Shown here: positions 45,624 to 59,142 of the stretch, piece after piece | Numbering within the stretch: position 1 is the stretch's first letter | How the letters are laid out: each line of letters begins with the position of its first letter | Assembly (NCBI GenBank): GCA_020002185.1 | Contig: CM034533.1 | Location: 40,436,743 to 40,500,742 of the forward strand | Direction of reading: 5' to 3' | Length of the DNA: 64,000 nt | Origin: Paraescarpia echinospica | Taxonomy: Eukaryota > Annelida > Polychaeta > Sabellida > Siboglinidae | Notes under the pieces: generated by a model | Told to the model about the DNA's origin: nothing | The model's input: only the letters and a program-made list of their open reading frames with translations | Databases searched by the model: none | Position numbers and translations under genes: made by a program

Positions 45624-48600
45624 TACTGTTACTGTAGTTGTATGAAAAAATAAATTGACAGTTTTTACTGCATTCAGGTATGGCAACCATCAATGACATC
45701 TACTACAATACTGTTACTGTAGTTGTATAAAACAATACATTGACAGTTTTTACTGCATTCAAGTATGGCAACCATCAATGACATCTACTACAATACTGTT
45801 ACTGTAGTTGTATGAAAAAATACATTGAGTTTTTACTGCATTCAAGTATGGCAACCATCAATGACATCTACTACAATACTGTTACTGTAGTTGTATGAAA
45901 CAATACATTGACAGTTTTTACTGCATTCAAGTATGGCAACCATCAATGACATCTACTACAATATTGTTACTGTAGTTGTATGAAAAAATACATTGACAGT
46001 TTTTACTACATTCAGGTATGGCAACCATCAATGACATCTACTACAATACTGTTACTGTAGTTGTATGAAAAAATACATTGACAGTTTTTACTATATTCAG
46101 ATATGGCAACCATCAATGACATCTACCACAATACTGTTACTGTAGTTGTATGAAAAAGTACATTGACAGTTTTTACTACATTCAGGTATGGCAACCATCA
46201 ATGACATCTACTACAATATTGTTACTGTAGTTGTATGAAAAAGTACATTGACAGTTTTTACTACATTCAGGTATGGCAACCATCAATGACATCTACTACA
46301 ATACTGTTACTGTAGTTGTATGAAAAAATACATTGACAGTTTTTACTATATTCAGATATGGCAACCATCAATGACATCTACTACAATACTGTTACTGTAG
46401 TTGTATGAACAAATACATTGACAGTTTTTACTATATTCAGATATGGCAACCATCAATGACATCTACTACAATATTGTTACTGTAGTTGTATGAAAAAATA
46501 CATTGACAGTTTTTACTATATTCAGATATGGCAACCATCAATGACATCTACTACAATATTGTTACTGTAGTTGTATGAAAAAATACATTGAAAGTTTTTA
46601 CTATATTCAGGTATGGCAACCATCAATGACATCTACTACAATACTGTTACTGTAGTTGTATGAACAAATACATTGACAGTTTTTACTATATTCAGATATG
46701 GCAACCATCAATGACATCTACTACAATAGTGTTACTGTAGTTGTATGAAAAAATACATTGACAGTTTTTACTATATTCAGATATGGCAACCATCAATGAC
46801 ATCTACTACAATATTGTTACTGTAGTTGTATGAAAAAATACATTGAAAGTTTTTACTATATTCAGGTATGGCAACCATCAATGACATCTACTACAATACT
46901 ATTACTGTAGTTGTATGAAACAATACATTGACAGTTTTTACTATATTCAGGTATGGCAACCATCAACGACATCTACTACAACACTGTTACTGTAGTTGTA
47001 TGAACAAATACATTGACAGTTTTTACTATATTCAGATATGGCAACCATCAATGACATCTACTACAATACTGTTACTGTAGTTGTATGAAACAATACATTG
47101 ACAGTTTTTACTATATTCAGGTATGGCAACCATCAATGACATCTACTACAATACTGTTACTGTAGTTGTATGAACAAATACATTGACAGTTTTTACTATA
47201 TTCAGATATGGCAACCATCAATGACATCTACTACAATATTGTTACTGTAGTTGTATGAACAAATACATTGACAGTTTTTACTATATTCAGATATGGCAAC
47301 CATCAATGACATCTACTACAATATTGTTACTGTAGTTGTATGAAAAAATACATTGACAGTTTTTACTATATTCAGATATGGCAACCATCAATGACATCTA
47401 CTACAATATTGTTACTGTAGTTGTATGAAAAAATACATTGAAAGTTTTTACTACATTCAGGTATGGCAACCATCAATGACATCTACTACAATACTGTTAC
47501 TGTAGTTGTATGAAACAATACATTGACAGTTTTTACTATATTCAGGTATGGCAACCATCAATGACATCTACTACAATACTGTTACTGTAGTTGTATGAAC
47601 AAATACATTGACAGTTTTTACTATATTCAGATATGGCAACCATCAATGACATCTACTACAATACTGTTACTGTAGTTGTATGAACAAATACATTGACAGT
47701 TTTTACTATATTCAGGTATGGCAACCATCAATGACATCTACTACAATACTGTTACTGTAGTTGTATGAACAAATACATTGACAGTTTTTACTATATTCAG
47801 ATATGGCAACCATCAATGACATCTACTACAATATTGTTACTGTAGTTGTATGAACAAATACATTGACAGTTTTTACTATATTCAGATATGGCAACCATCA
47901 ATGACATCTACTACAATATTGTTACTGTAGTTGTATGAAAAAATACATTGACAGTTTTTACTATATTCAGATATGGCAACCATCAATGACATCTACTACA
48001 ATATTGTTACTGTAGTTGTATGAAAAAATACATTGAAAGTTTTTACTACATTCAGGTATGGCAACCATCAATGACATCTACTACAATACTGTTACTGTAG
48101 TTGTATGAACAAATACATTGACAGTTTTTACTATATTCAGATATGGCAACCATCAATGACATCTACTACAATATTGTTACTGTAGTTGTATGAACAAATA
48201 CATTGACAGTTTTTACTGCATTCAGGTATGGCAACCATCAATGACATCTACTACAATATTGTTACTGTAGTTGTATGAAAAAATACATTGACAGTTTTTA
48301 CTGCATTCAGGTATGGCAACCATCAATGACATCTACTACAATACTGTTACTGTAGTTGTATGAAACAATACATTGACAGTTTTTACTGCATTCAGGTATG
48401 GCAACCATCAATGACATCTACTACAATACTGTTACTGTAGTTGTATGAAAAAATACATTGACAGTTTTTACTATATTCAGATATGGCAACCATCAAGGAC
48501 ATCTACCACAATACTGTTACTGTAGTTGTATAAAAAATACATTGACAGTTTTTACTATATTCAGATATGGCAACCATCAATGACATCTACTACAATACTG

Positions 48601-51600
48601 TCACTGTAGTTGTATGAAAAAATACATTGACAGTTTTTACTATATTCAGATATGGCAACCATCAATGACATCTACTACAATACTGTTACTGTAGTTGTAT
48701 GAAAAAATACATTGACAGTTTTTACTATATTCAGATATGGCAACCATCAATGACATCTACTACAATACTGTTACTGTGGTTGTATGAAACAATACATTGA
48801 CAGTTTTTACTATATTCAGGTATGGCAACCATCAATGACATCTACTACAATACTGTTACTGTAGTTGTATGAAAAAATACATTGACAGTTTTTACTATAT
48901 TCAGGTATGGCAACCATCAATGACATCTACTACAATACTGTTACTGTAGTTGTATGAACAAATACATTGACAGTTTTTACTATATTCAGATATGGCAACC
49001 ATCAATGACATCTACTACAATACTGTTACTGTAGTTGTATGAAAAAATACATTGACAATTTTTACTATATTCAGATATGGCAACCATCAATGACATCTAC
49101 TACAATACTGTTACTGTAGTTGTATGAAACAATACATTGACAGTTTTTACTATATTCAAGTATGGCAACCATCAATGACATCTACTACAATACTGTTACT
49201 GTAGTTGTATGAACAAATACATTGACAGTTTTTACTATATTCAGATATGGCAACCATCAATGACATCTACTACAATATTGTTACTGTAGTTGTATGAAAA
49301 AATACATTGACAGTTTTTACTATATTCAGATATGGCAACCATCAATGACATCTACTACAATATTGTTACTGTAGTTGTATGAAAAAATACATTGAAAGTT
49401 TTTACTACATTCAGGTATGGCAACCATCAATGACATCTACTACAATACTGTTACTGTAGTTGTATGAAAAAATACATTGACAGTTTTTACTATATTCAGA
49501 TATGGCAACCATCAATGACATCTACTACAATACTATTACTGTAGTTGTATGAAAAAATACATTGACAGTTTTTACTATATTCAGATATGGCAACCATCAA
49601 TGACATCTACTACAATATTGTTACTGTAGTTGTATGAAAAAATACATTGACAGTTTTTACTATATTCAGGTATGGCAACCATCAATGACATCTACTACAA
49701 TATTGTTACTGTAGTTGTATGAAAAAATACATTGACAGTTTTTACTGCATTCAGGTATGGCAACCATCAATGACATCTACTACAATATTGTTACTGTAGT
49801 TGTATGAAAAAATACATTGACAGTTTTTACTGCATTCAGATATGGCAACCATCAATGACATCTACCACAATACTGTTACTGTAGTTGTATGAAAAAATAC
49901 ATTGACAGTTTTTACTATATTCAGATATGGCAACCATCAAGGACATCTACTACAATACTGTCACTGTAGTTGTATGAAAAAATACATTGACAGTTTTTAC
50001 TGCATTCAGGTATGGCAACCATCAATGACATCTACTACAATACTATTACTGTAGTTGTATGAAAAAATACATTGACAGTTTTTACTATATTCAGATATGG
50101 CAACCATCAATGACATCTACTACAATACTGTCACTGTAGTTGTATGAAAAAATACATTGACAGTTTTTACTGCATTCAGGTATGGCAACCATCAATGACA
50201 TCTACTACAATACTGTTACTGTAGTTGTATGAACAAATACATTGACAGTTTTTACTGCATTCAGATATGGCAACCATCAACGACATCTACTACAATACTG
50301 TTACTGTAGTTGTATGAAAAAATACATTGACAGTTTGTACTATATTCAGGTATGGCAAACATCAATGACATCTACTACAATACTGTTACTGTAGTTGTAT
50401 GAAAAAATACATTGACAGTTTTTACTGCATTCAGGTATGGCAACCATCAATGACATCTACCACAATACTGTTACTGTAGTTGTATGAAATAATACATTGA
50501 CAGTTTTTACTATATTCAGATATGGCAACCATCAAGGACATCTACCACAATACTGTTACTGTAGTTGTATAAAAAATACATTGACAGTTTTTACTATATT
50601 CAGATATGGCAACCATCAATGACATCTACTACAATACTGTCACTGTAGTTGTATGAAAAAATACATTGACAGTTTTTACTGCATTCAGGTATGGCAACCA
50701 TCAATGACATCTACTACAATACTATTACTGTAGTTGTATGAAAAAATACATTGACAGTTTTTACTATATTCAGATATGGCAACCATCAATGACATCTACT
50801 ACAATACTGTCACTGTAGTTGTATGAAAAAATACATTGACAGTTTTTACTGCATTCAGGTATGGCAACCATCAATGACATCTACTACAATACTGTTACTG
50901 TAGTTGTATGAACAAATACATTGACAGTTTTTACTGCATTCAGATATGGCAACCATCAACGACATCTACTACAATACTGTTACTGTAGTTGTATGAAACA
51001 ATACATTGACAGTTTTTACTATATTCAAATATGGCAACCATCAATGACATCTACTACAATACTGTTACTGTAGTTGTATGACAAAATACATTGATAGTTT
51101 TTACTATATTCAGATATGGCAACCATCAATGACATCTACTACAACACTGTTACTGTAGTTGTATGAAACAATACATTGACAGTTTTTACTATATTCAGAT
51201 ATGGCAACCATCAATGACATCTACTACAATATTGTTACTGTAGTTGTATGAAAAAATACATTGACAGTTCTTACTGCATTCAGATATGGCAACCATCAAT
51301 GACATCTACTACAATATTGCTACTGTAGTTGTATGAAAAAATACATTGACAGTTTTTACTATATTCAGGTATGGCAACCATCAATGACATCTACTACAAT
51401 ACTGTTACTGTAGTTGTATGAAAAAATACATTGACAGTTTTTACTATATTCAGATATGGCAACCATCAATGACATCTACTACAATACTGTTACTGTAGTT
51501 GTATGAAAAAATACATTGACAGTTTTTATTATATTCAGATATGGCAACCATCAATGACATCTACCACAATATTGCTACTGTAGTTGTATGAAAAAATACA

Positions 51601-53866
51601 TTGACAGTTTTTACTGCATTCAGGTATGGCAACCATCAATGACACCTACCACAATATTGTTACTGTAGTTGTATGGAAAAATACATTGACAGTTTTTACT
51701 ATATTCAGATATGGCAACCATCAATGACATCTACCACAATACTGTTACTGTAGTTGTATGAAAAAATACATTGACAGTTTTTACTATATTCAGGTATGGC
51801 AACCATCAATGACATCTACTACAATACTGTTACTGTAGTTGTATGAAAAAATACATTGACAGTTTTTATTATATTCAGATATGGCAACCATCAATGACAT
51901 CTACCACAATATTGCTACTGTAGTTGTATGAAAAAATACATTGACAGTTTTTACTGCATTCAGGTATGGCAACCATCAATGACACCTACCACAATATTGT
52001 TACTGTAGTTGTATGGAAAAATACATTGACAGTTTTTACTATATTCAGATATGGCAACCATCAATGACATCTACCACAATACTGTTACTGTAGTTGTATG
52101 AAAAAATACATTGACAGTTTTTACTATATTCAGATATGGCAACCATCAATGACATCTACTACAATACTGTTACTGTAGTTGTATGAAAAAATACATTGAC
52201 AGTTTTTACTGCATTCAGGTATGGCAACCATCAATGACATCTACTACAATACTGTTACTGTAGTTGTATGAAAAATACATTGACAGTTTTTACTGCATTC
52301 AGGTATGGCAACCATCAATGACATCTACTACAATACTGTTACTGTAGTTGTATGAAAAAATACATTGACAGTTTTTACTGCATTCAGGTATGGCAACCAT
52401 CAATGACATCTACTACAATACTGTTACTGTAGTTGTATGAAAAATACATTGACAGTTTTTACTATATTCAGGTATGGCAACCATCAATGACATCTACTAC
52501 AATACTGTTACTGTAGTTGTATGAACAAATACATTGACAGTTTTTACTATATTCAGATATGGCAACCATCAATGACATCTACTACAATACTGTTACTGTA
52601 GTTGTATGAAAAAATACATTGACAGTTTTTACTATATTCAGATATGGCAACCATCAATGACATCTACTACAATACTGTTACTGTAGTTGTATGAAAAAAT
52701 ACATTGACAGTTTTTACTATATTCAGATATGGCAACCATCAATGACATCTACTACAATACTGTTACTGTAGTTGTATGAAACAATACATTGACAGTTTTT
52801 ACTATATTCAGATATGGCAACCATCAATGACATCTACTACAATACTGTTACTGTAGTTGTATGAAACAATACATTGACAGTTTTTATTATATTCAGATAT
52901 GGCAACCATCAACGACATCTACTACAATACTGTTACTGTAGTTGTATGAAACAATACATTGACAGTTTTTACTATATTCAGATATGGCAACCATCAATGA
53001 CATCTACTACAATACTGTTACTGTAGTTGTATGAAACAATACATTGACAGTTTTTATTATATTCAGATATGGCAACCATCAACGACATCTACTACAATAC
53101 TGTTACTGTAGTTGTATGAAACAATACATTGACAGTTTTTACTATATTCAGATATGGCAACCATCAATGACATCTACTACAATATTGTTACTGTAGTTGT
53201 ATGAAACAATACATTGACAGTTTTTATTATATTCAGATATGGCAACCATCAACGACATCTACTACAACACTGTTACTGTAGTTGTATGAAACAATACATT
53301 GACAGTTTTTACTGCATTCAGGTATGGCAACCATCAATGACATCTACTACAATACTGTTACTGTAGTTGTATGAAACAATACATTGACAGTTTTTACTAA
53401 ATTCAGGTATGGCAACCATCAATGACATCTACTACAATACTGTTACTGTAGTTGTATGAAAAAATACATTGACAGTTTTTATTGCATTCAGGTATGGCAA
53501 CCATCAATGACATCTACTACAATACTGTTACTGTAGTTGTATGAACAAATACATTGACAGTTTTTATTGCATTCAGGTATGGCAACCATCAATGACATCT
53601 ACTACAACACTGTTACTGTAGTTGTATGAAAAAATACATTGACAGTTTTTACTGCATTCAGGTATGGCAACCATCAATGACATCTACTACAATACTGTTA
53701 CTGTAGTTGTATGAAAAAATACATTGACAGTTTTTATTGCATTCAGGTATGGCAACCATCAATGACATCTACTACAATACTGTTACTGTAGTTGTATGAA
53801 AAAATACATTGACAGTTTTTACTGCATTCAGGTATGGCAACCATCAATGACATCTACTACAATATG
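45624..53866 (+). repeat. 85-bp satellite array, about 97 copies, with higher-order blocks
   Basis: Units contain TTACTGTAGTTGTATGAA, ATACATTGACAGTTTTTACT and ATGGCAACCATCAATGACAT. Variation sits at a few sites (GTATGAAAAAA/AACAA/AAACAA, TATATTCAGA/TGCATTCAGG). Multi-unit blocks recur. The GACACCTACC variant at 51641 and 51981 is 340 bp apart (4 units). CAACGACATC with a TGCATT context at 50281 and 50960 is 679 bp apart (8 units minus 1). The TTTTTATTAT variant at 52881, 53051 and 53221 is 170 bp apart (dimers). Within each unit ACTACA and TGTAGT can pair across a short loop. Both ends are inside the window. Confidence 0.98.
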
Positions 53867-54760
53867 TAAACAGATATTTGTAAATGCTATACTTAAGACG
53901 GTTTTGACTAATATATGACCTGGACATATTATTTTAGTTTACCATTACCAGGGATGCCCATGAAAATTTAAAATTGCAGATTTATTTTGTTTCAAATTGT
54001 TCTGATTTGACTGCTGTCTAGAGAAATAAAAATATGAAATTGATGAAGTAATTTATGTGATACAATTGTGCAAAGATGTCAAATTTAACTCTTGAACATG
54101 TTAAATGTTTTCTCCAGTAATATTTCAGATTTCAGCTTTGCTGCTTCATATGTAAATTAGTAAAGGTAACAATAATAGCACTAGCTAAAACATACATATT
54201 AAACATATCTTGGCCACTTTACCATTGTCAATGTTTTGTAACAATGGCTCGTCAAAAAAAATTTACAAATATCTCAGAAGGGAAGGTTTTATATAAATAA
54301 AACATGTTGGAATCTTGAAGAAAAGTGAAAGGCTTCCTTGTGCACTTGCTATCTAGGCAGTTTTGTTTTGTATGGCATTCTTGTAAAAATCTGATTAAAT
54401 CTGACTAAATATGGTTAAATGTTAAATCTTATTAAATCTTCTTTAATCTTTAAATATAGTTTGACTTGTTAAATCTTATTAAATTGTGTGTGTGCATCAA
54501 AATGGAGAGATTTTCACATCAGAAACATTCAGGCAACATATTTAATTTTTAAATGTACACGGTAAATATGAAGATTGCTTTATAGTGTAAACAAATAATA
54601 TGGCTCTCTCATTCAGAGAAACCAACACTTTGTATGGAATGGACTTTATCTTCCAAAATCAAATCAAAGAAAAGTTGGTGAAACAACCACAAAAGAAGCG
54701 CTTACAATAAACCGATGTTTATGATTGATTAATACTGAAGTAGGTTTATAAGTTTAACCA
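53867..54760. other. AT-rich flank of the satellite, no gene
   Basis: AT-rich sequence with a local cluster of TTAAATCT/ATTAAATC words at about 54390-54485. No exon or mobile element supported. Confidence 0.45.
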
Positions 54761-55195
54761 CGTTACACTGGAGACTTCTGATGGCTTTGTACCAGGCACA
54801 GGCAAAGGCCATGGATAAGATTAATTAAATGACGGAATGACCGATTCAACGCTATCCTTTCGTGGGTAAGAATGCGTGACATTGAATCGGCCATAGACAT
54901 GGGATTGGGGTCTAGCATGTTACACACTGCGTATAAATCACACACCAGTTTAGGACTCCCTGCTGTAGATAGGCAGTAGTCATTCTGAGGGAACTCCATG
55001 TAAGATTCACACTTACCAAATAGTGTATTATACAAATTATACTGAACTTTCCTCATTATACGTGTACTAGATAACATTCTTGTTATCATATATACAGAAA
55101 TTAATTTACTATCTAGAGATATGCCCTTCTTCCAAAGTGGCATCATGACTACAACTGATAGCCTGTTTTCTTTCCACCATCAACAGGTGTCCTCT
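54761..55195. other. Unique block with an unassigned 127-codon minus-strand frame
   Basis: The minus frame 55146-54763 has no domain that I recognise and no splice context. The block (for example GGATAAGATTAATTAAATG near 54813-54831) has the even composition of a conserved non-coding element. Coding status is undetermined. Confidence 0.3.
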
Positions 55196-56235
55196 TTTTA
55201 TAGTAGTAGTATAGTAGGCCTCCCTGTCCCGAAGGACAATAGGTTCTGCACCTGAAGAGTCAATGACTGGTGAGGCAGCGTCTACTGTGACTATGCAGGC
55301 CAATACTTGACAGTCCCTTGCACAGTTTCTGCAGACGTAGTTCGATGGCAAAACTGGTGACCGTTCTCACGATCCCTTCATTGTCGTCTCCTCCATCCAG
55401 GTTGCATTCCGCTTTTCCTCGCAGGTTTTCACCCCCTCGCACTGTTGCACGCCATGTACTGCGATCTACGGTAGCTGTCTCCTAGGATGTTGTGTCGATG
55501 CTGCATGCCTTCATATCGCGTCGACACACATCCTTGAAGCGAAGCAACGGGCTGCCTGTGGATCTGGATCCTACTTCAAGCTCACTATAGAGGGTATCTT
55601 TAGGTATTCTACCATCCTCCATGCGACATACGTGGCCGAGCCATCGCAAGCGACGCTCGCTGAGGAGAGCGTACATGCTGGGGGTGTTTGCCTGCTTGAG
55701 CACTTCTGCATTTGGGATGCGATCCTGCCATTTCACTCCAAGAATGCGCCTGAGGCAACGTAAGTGGAATGTGTTGAGACGACGCTCCTGCCTTGTGTAT
55801 GCTGTCCATGTCTCACTACCGTACAACAGGATGCTGATGACACAGGCTTTGTACACTTGAACCCTGGTGTTCAGTGTGAGTGATCCGTTTTTCCATACCC
55901 TCGTGGTCAGCATGGACATTGCAGAAGAAGCTTTACCTATACGTTTGTTGATCTCAGCATCAATGGAAAGGTTGCTGGTGATAGTTGAGCCCAGGTAGAT
56001 GAAGTCTTGGGCAATTTCTAAGGTGTGCTCATTGATGTTGATGGATGGACCATTGCGAACGTCCTGGCCCATGATGTTCGTCTTCTTAATGCTGATGGTT
56101 AACCCAAATTCTTTGCAGGCATCAGCAAACCTGCCTGTCATTCTCTGGAGGCTGTCTGCAGAGTGGGATGTAAGTGTCATCACCAAAAAGATGTTCTCGA
56201 ATGAGGCGTCACAATGCACACAACCACCTAGAACC
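55196..56235 (-). pseudogene. 5'-truncated, decayed LINE (reverse transcriptase C-terminus and zinc-finger tail)
   Basis: Read on the minus strand. The fragment opens just before the polymerase active site: an FGDD box (YADD-type) is at 56187-56176 but in a different frame from the long open stretch that follows (to 55482). That stretch carries SADSLQRMTGRFADACKEFG, DFIYLGSTIT, VYKACVISILLYGSETW and RRLRWLGHVCRM, all typical of non-LTR retrotransposon polymerases. A TAG at 55484-55482 replaces what is usually Trp. Beyond it, frames shift at least twice more before a C-terminal YVCRNCARDC and GLHSHSRRC zinc-finger-like pair. The 3' end is marked by TACTACTATA repeats near 55197-55215. Non-functional copy; clade not assigned. 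Confidence 0.88.
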
Positions 56236-56267
56236 CTAGCACTAACGGGGAAGGAGGAAAAGTAGCA

Positions 56268-56555
56268 GACGGGCAGTCCCACAGATGAAGAAACATGAAA
56301 GAAACAATATGAAACTGAAAATCCCACAGAACAGTATAAAACATGAAAGAAAAGAATGAAATAGAATCAGACAGAAAAAGGTGAAACATGAAAGAAATAA
56401 AATGAAGCATGAAAGAAAAAATCAATGAATTCCATAGAAGAAGAATTGTGAAAGAAACAAAATGAAACTGAAAGTCCAACAGAAGAAGAAACATGAAAGA
56501 AAAGAAATTAAACACAGAGTCCCACAGAAGAAGAAATGTGAAAGAAACGATGTTG
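56268..56555 (+). repeat. Degenerate A-rich tandem repeat around AACATGAAAGAAA
   Basis: AACATGAAAGAAAC-AAATGAAACTGAAA followed by TCCCACAGAAGAAG recurs about five to seven times with variable spacing (about 35-60 bp). It begins right at the 5' edge of the LINE fragment. Confidence 0.75.
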
Positions 56556-56798
56556 ATATGAAAAAGAGGGGCAGCAATCAACCAATATGAGAGGAACTAT
56601 GAGCAACCACAGTTGTATCCTACCAGAATTTCAGTTCTGCTGGTAAAGCCACCTTGAGTGGGGAGAAAGTCTCATATGTGTACAACTAATTTGGCTTTTT
56701 AATACGATAACAAGGAACTTATACAGTATTACACATTACATTAGTTCTGCTATATATCTGCAGTATGTTCGGTGTGGGTCGGGTTGTAGCTAGGCTGT

Positions 56799-57415
56799 AG
56801 GCCATAAGCCAACCATCCAGGCCATGAGATCAACACAAGCCAACCATCCAGACCATAAGGTCAACACAAGCCAACCAAACAGAACGCCATGAGGCCAACA
56901 CAAGCCAACCAACCAGGCAATGAGGTCCACACAAGACAACTATCCAGGCAACTAGGTCAGCACAAGTCAACCATTCTGGCCATCATGTCAACATAAGCCA
57001 ACCACCCTGGCCATGAGGCCAACTCAAGCCAACCAATTAGGCCATGAGATCAACACAAGCCAACCATCCAGGCCATGAGGTCAACACAAACCAACCATCC
57101 AGGCCATGAGGTCACCACAAGCAAACAATCCAGGCCATGAGGTCAACACAAGTCAAAAATCCAGGGCATGAGGTCAACACAAGCCAACCATCCAGGCCAT
57201 GAAGTCAACACAAGCCAACCACCCAGGCCTTGAGGTTAACACAATCCAATCACCCAGGTCACGAGGTCAACACAAGCCAACCACCCAGGCCATGAGGTCA
57301 ATACAATCCAATCACCCAGGTCACGAGGTCAACACAAGCCAACCATCCAGGCCATGAGGTCAACACAAGCCAAACATTTAGGCCATGAGGCCACTGAGCA
57401 TTGAGGCCACAAACC
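56799..57415 (+). repeat. 31-bp minisatellite, about 20 copies
   Basis: Units carry CAGGCCATGAGGTCAACACA and AGCCAACCATC. The 31-bp register is clear (for example 57070 to 57101), with point variants and a few indels. Confidence 0.93.
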
Positions 57416-57768
57416 AAACATCCAGGCCACTTACATACAAACAAACGTAAACAATAGGTAGAACAATTGGTAAGATGATATACACTTGCAGGTTGACAGC
57501 AGAGCCAATTAAGGTTGTAACCAGTTGATTTACAATTATACCAATGAAAGATTAAGTCATGATCAGGTGAACTGGTCGCATAAAGAAAGGGAGATGCAGA
57601 GAAAACATTGGCACACATATCCTACATCAGAACCAACAGGAAAACTGAGACGCACAAATCAGCCATACTGGGTTTGTAGACTGGCAAACATGATGAATCA
57701 CACTCATCTGTAGCCAGATAATGAAAGAAAACATGAACCAAGATGACGACCAGTACCGTCCTCCCATG
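57416..57768. other. Unique sequence, nothing recognised
   Basis: Ordinary mixed-composition DNA between two minisatellites. Confidence 0.4.
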
Positions 57769-57965
57769 TTTACAAAGACCTCCTGAACACTGTCATGCTG
57801 TCATATGAGTGTATTGTCCTATATCTAGAAAGACCTCCTGAACACTGCCATGCTGTCATACGAGTGTATTGTCCCATAGCTACAAAGACCTCCTGAACAC
57901 TGCCATGCTGTCATACAAGTATATTGTCCCATAGCTACAAAGACCTCCTGAACACTGCCATGCTG
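57769..57965 (+). repeat. 55-bp tandem repeat, about 3.5 copies
   Basis: AAAGACCTCCTGAACACTGC followed by CATGCTGTCATACGAGTGTA and TTGTCCCATAGC is repeated with few substitutions. The last copy is cut after CCATGCTG. Confidence 0.93.
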
Positions 57966-58504
57966 AGCACTATATCAGGGAAGGACAACACTGCTCTATG
58001 ACAACATTTCTCACAGACATAACCTCTCATCATTTTAGAGATGGAATTATACACAATTAGTTAGCTAACTATATCTCCTACCCAATACACATGAAGTGCC
58101 AATATGTGCATGTGACTGAATGATAATAAAACAAATTGCAGAAAAAAATAACAATGAAGGGTTTTGTCCACGAGGGGTTATGTTCTGAGGGGTTATGTCA
58201 ACTGTGGTTATGTCCTTAGGAGTTATGACTGTACCTTTGCCACAAACCAGCAGTCTGCCTGATGTAGATGGCAGCAAGCTGTAAAAATGCTACACAGAAA
58301 AAAGGTCAAATAGACTTTGATTAACATAAAAAAGATTAATATAACATGAGGTAAACACAAGACACATTGCCACCTTTCTTGTAGTTCACAGTCCGTGTCC
58401 AACAAAATTAGTTTTCACACTTGAGAGTGGGGAGAACACGACTTAGTCCAGTGCAGAATGTGTTTCGATAGGTCATACACGACGTGTAAGTTTTTACATT
58501 GCAC
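57966..58504. other. Unique sequence with a small GGGTTATGTC repeat
   Basis: Four diverged copies of AGGGGTTATGTC-type words lie at about 58172-58228. Nothing else recognised. Confidence 0.4.
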
Positions 58505-58790
58505 TGCACCTAAGGACTGCTCTGAACACTTTACACTACACTCCCTGGCAGACCTATTCAATTCAAAACCATCTCGTTTTCTTTGGGAAGCATTCAGCCA
58601 TCCTGCAATTACTACATGAAGACTATTTGTACACAAACACCCACCACAGGTACGCATTCATACAGCTGTGTGAAATGTAGCAACGTGGGATCAATTAACC
58701 TGCCCAAAGTTTGAACCGGCAGCATGTGGATTTGAACCCGGAATCTTGCAAATGACAGTGTGATGCTCTAACCACTACACTACTGTGTCC
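58505..58790 (-). mobile_element. tRNA-derived SINE, minus orientation, intact A and B boxes
   Basis: On the minus strand the head reads GTAGTGTAGTGGTTAGAGCA with an A-box-like element (58782-58772) and a perfect B box GGGTTCAAATCC (58739-58728), i.e. an internal RNA polymerase III promoter of tRNA origin. The body (TGAATGCGTACC, TTTGTGTACAAATAGTCTTC, CCAGGGAGTGTAGTGTAAAG) is shared with the other two copies. The head differs from theirs, so two tRNA heads may be joined to one body family. Confidence 0.85.
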
Positions 58791-58835
58791 TAGGTGAAAT
58801 CACTCATGTGAATCCAACATGTCCCATGCTCTATG

Positions 58836-59142
58836 GAATGCAGTAGCGCATCGGTAAGAGCTTCGGACTCTCGACTGAGTTCGAATCCTGTGCGCAGGTG
58901 TCGAACCTTGGGAAAGTTTGTTTACTCTACAATGCCTCAGTTCACTCAGCTATATGAATGAGTACCTGGCCATAGACAGTGGTGGATATTTGTGTACGAA
59001 TAGTCTTTGTGCATTAATTGCAGCATGGCTTCCCAGAGAAGTCGAGATGGTGTTCGACTGAACAGGGCCAGGGAGTAAAGTGTAAAGAGCTTTGGGCAGT
59101 CCTGAGGACTGGGTACTACACTATATAAGAACTTAGCTTTTT
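58836..59142 (+). mobile_element. tRNA-derived SINE, plus orientation
   Basis: The tRNA-like head has A box TAGCGCATCGG (58844-58854) and B box AGTTCGAATCC (58878-58888). The body includes ATGAATGAGTACCTGGCC, TTTGTGTACGAATAGTCTTT and CCAGGGAGTAAAGTGTAAAG, ending near CTACACTATATAAGAAC. It lies head-to-head with the previous SINE, 45 bp apart. Confidence 0.87.

Noticed and set aside
54763..55146. 127-codon minus-strand frame as a LINE-encoded or host protein
   Set aside because: It does not resemble the adjacent LINE tail or any family I know, and no splice context is visible; left as undetermined.
58728..58888. Genuine tRNA genes at the A and B boxes
   Set aside because: Heads do not fold into a full cloverleaf by eye and are joined to a shared body; they are SINE promoters.
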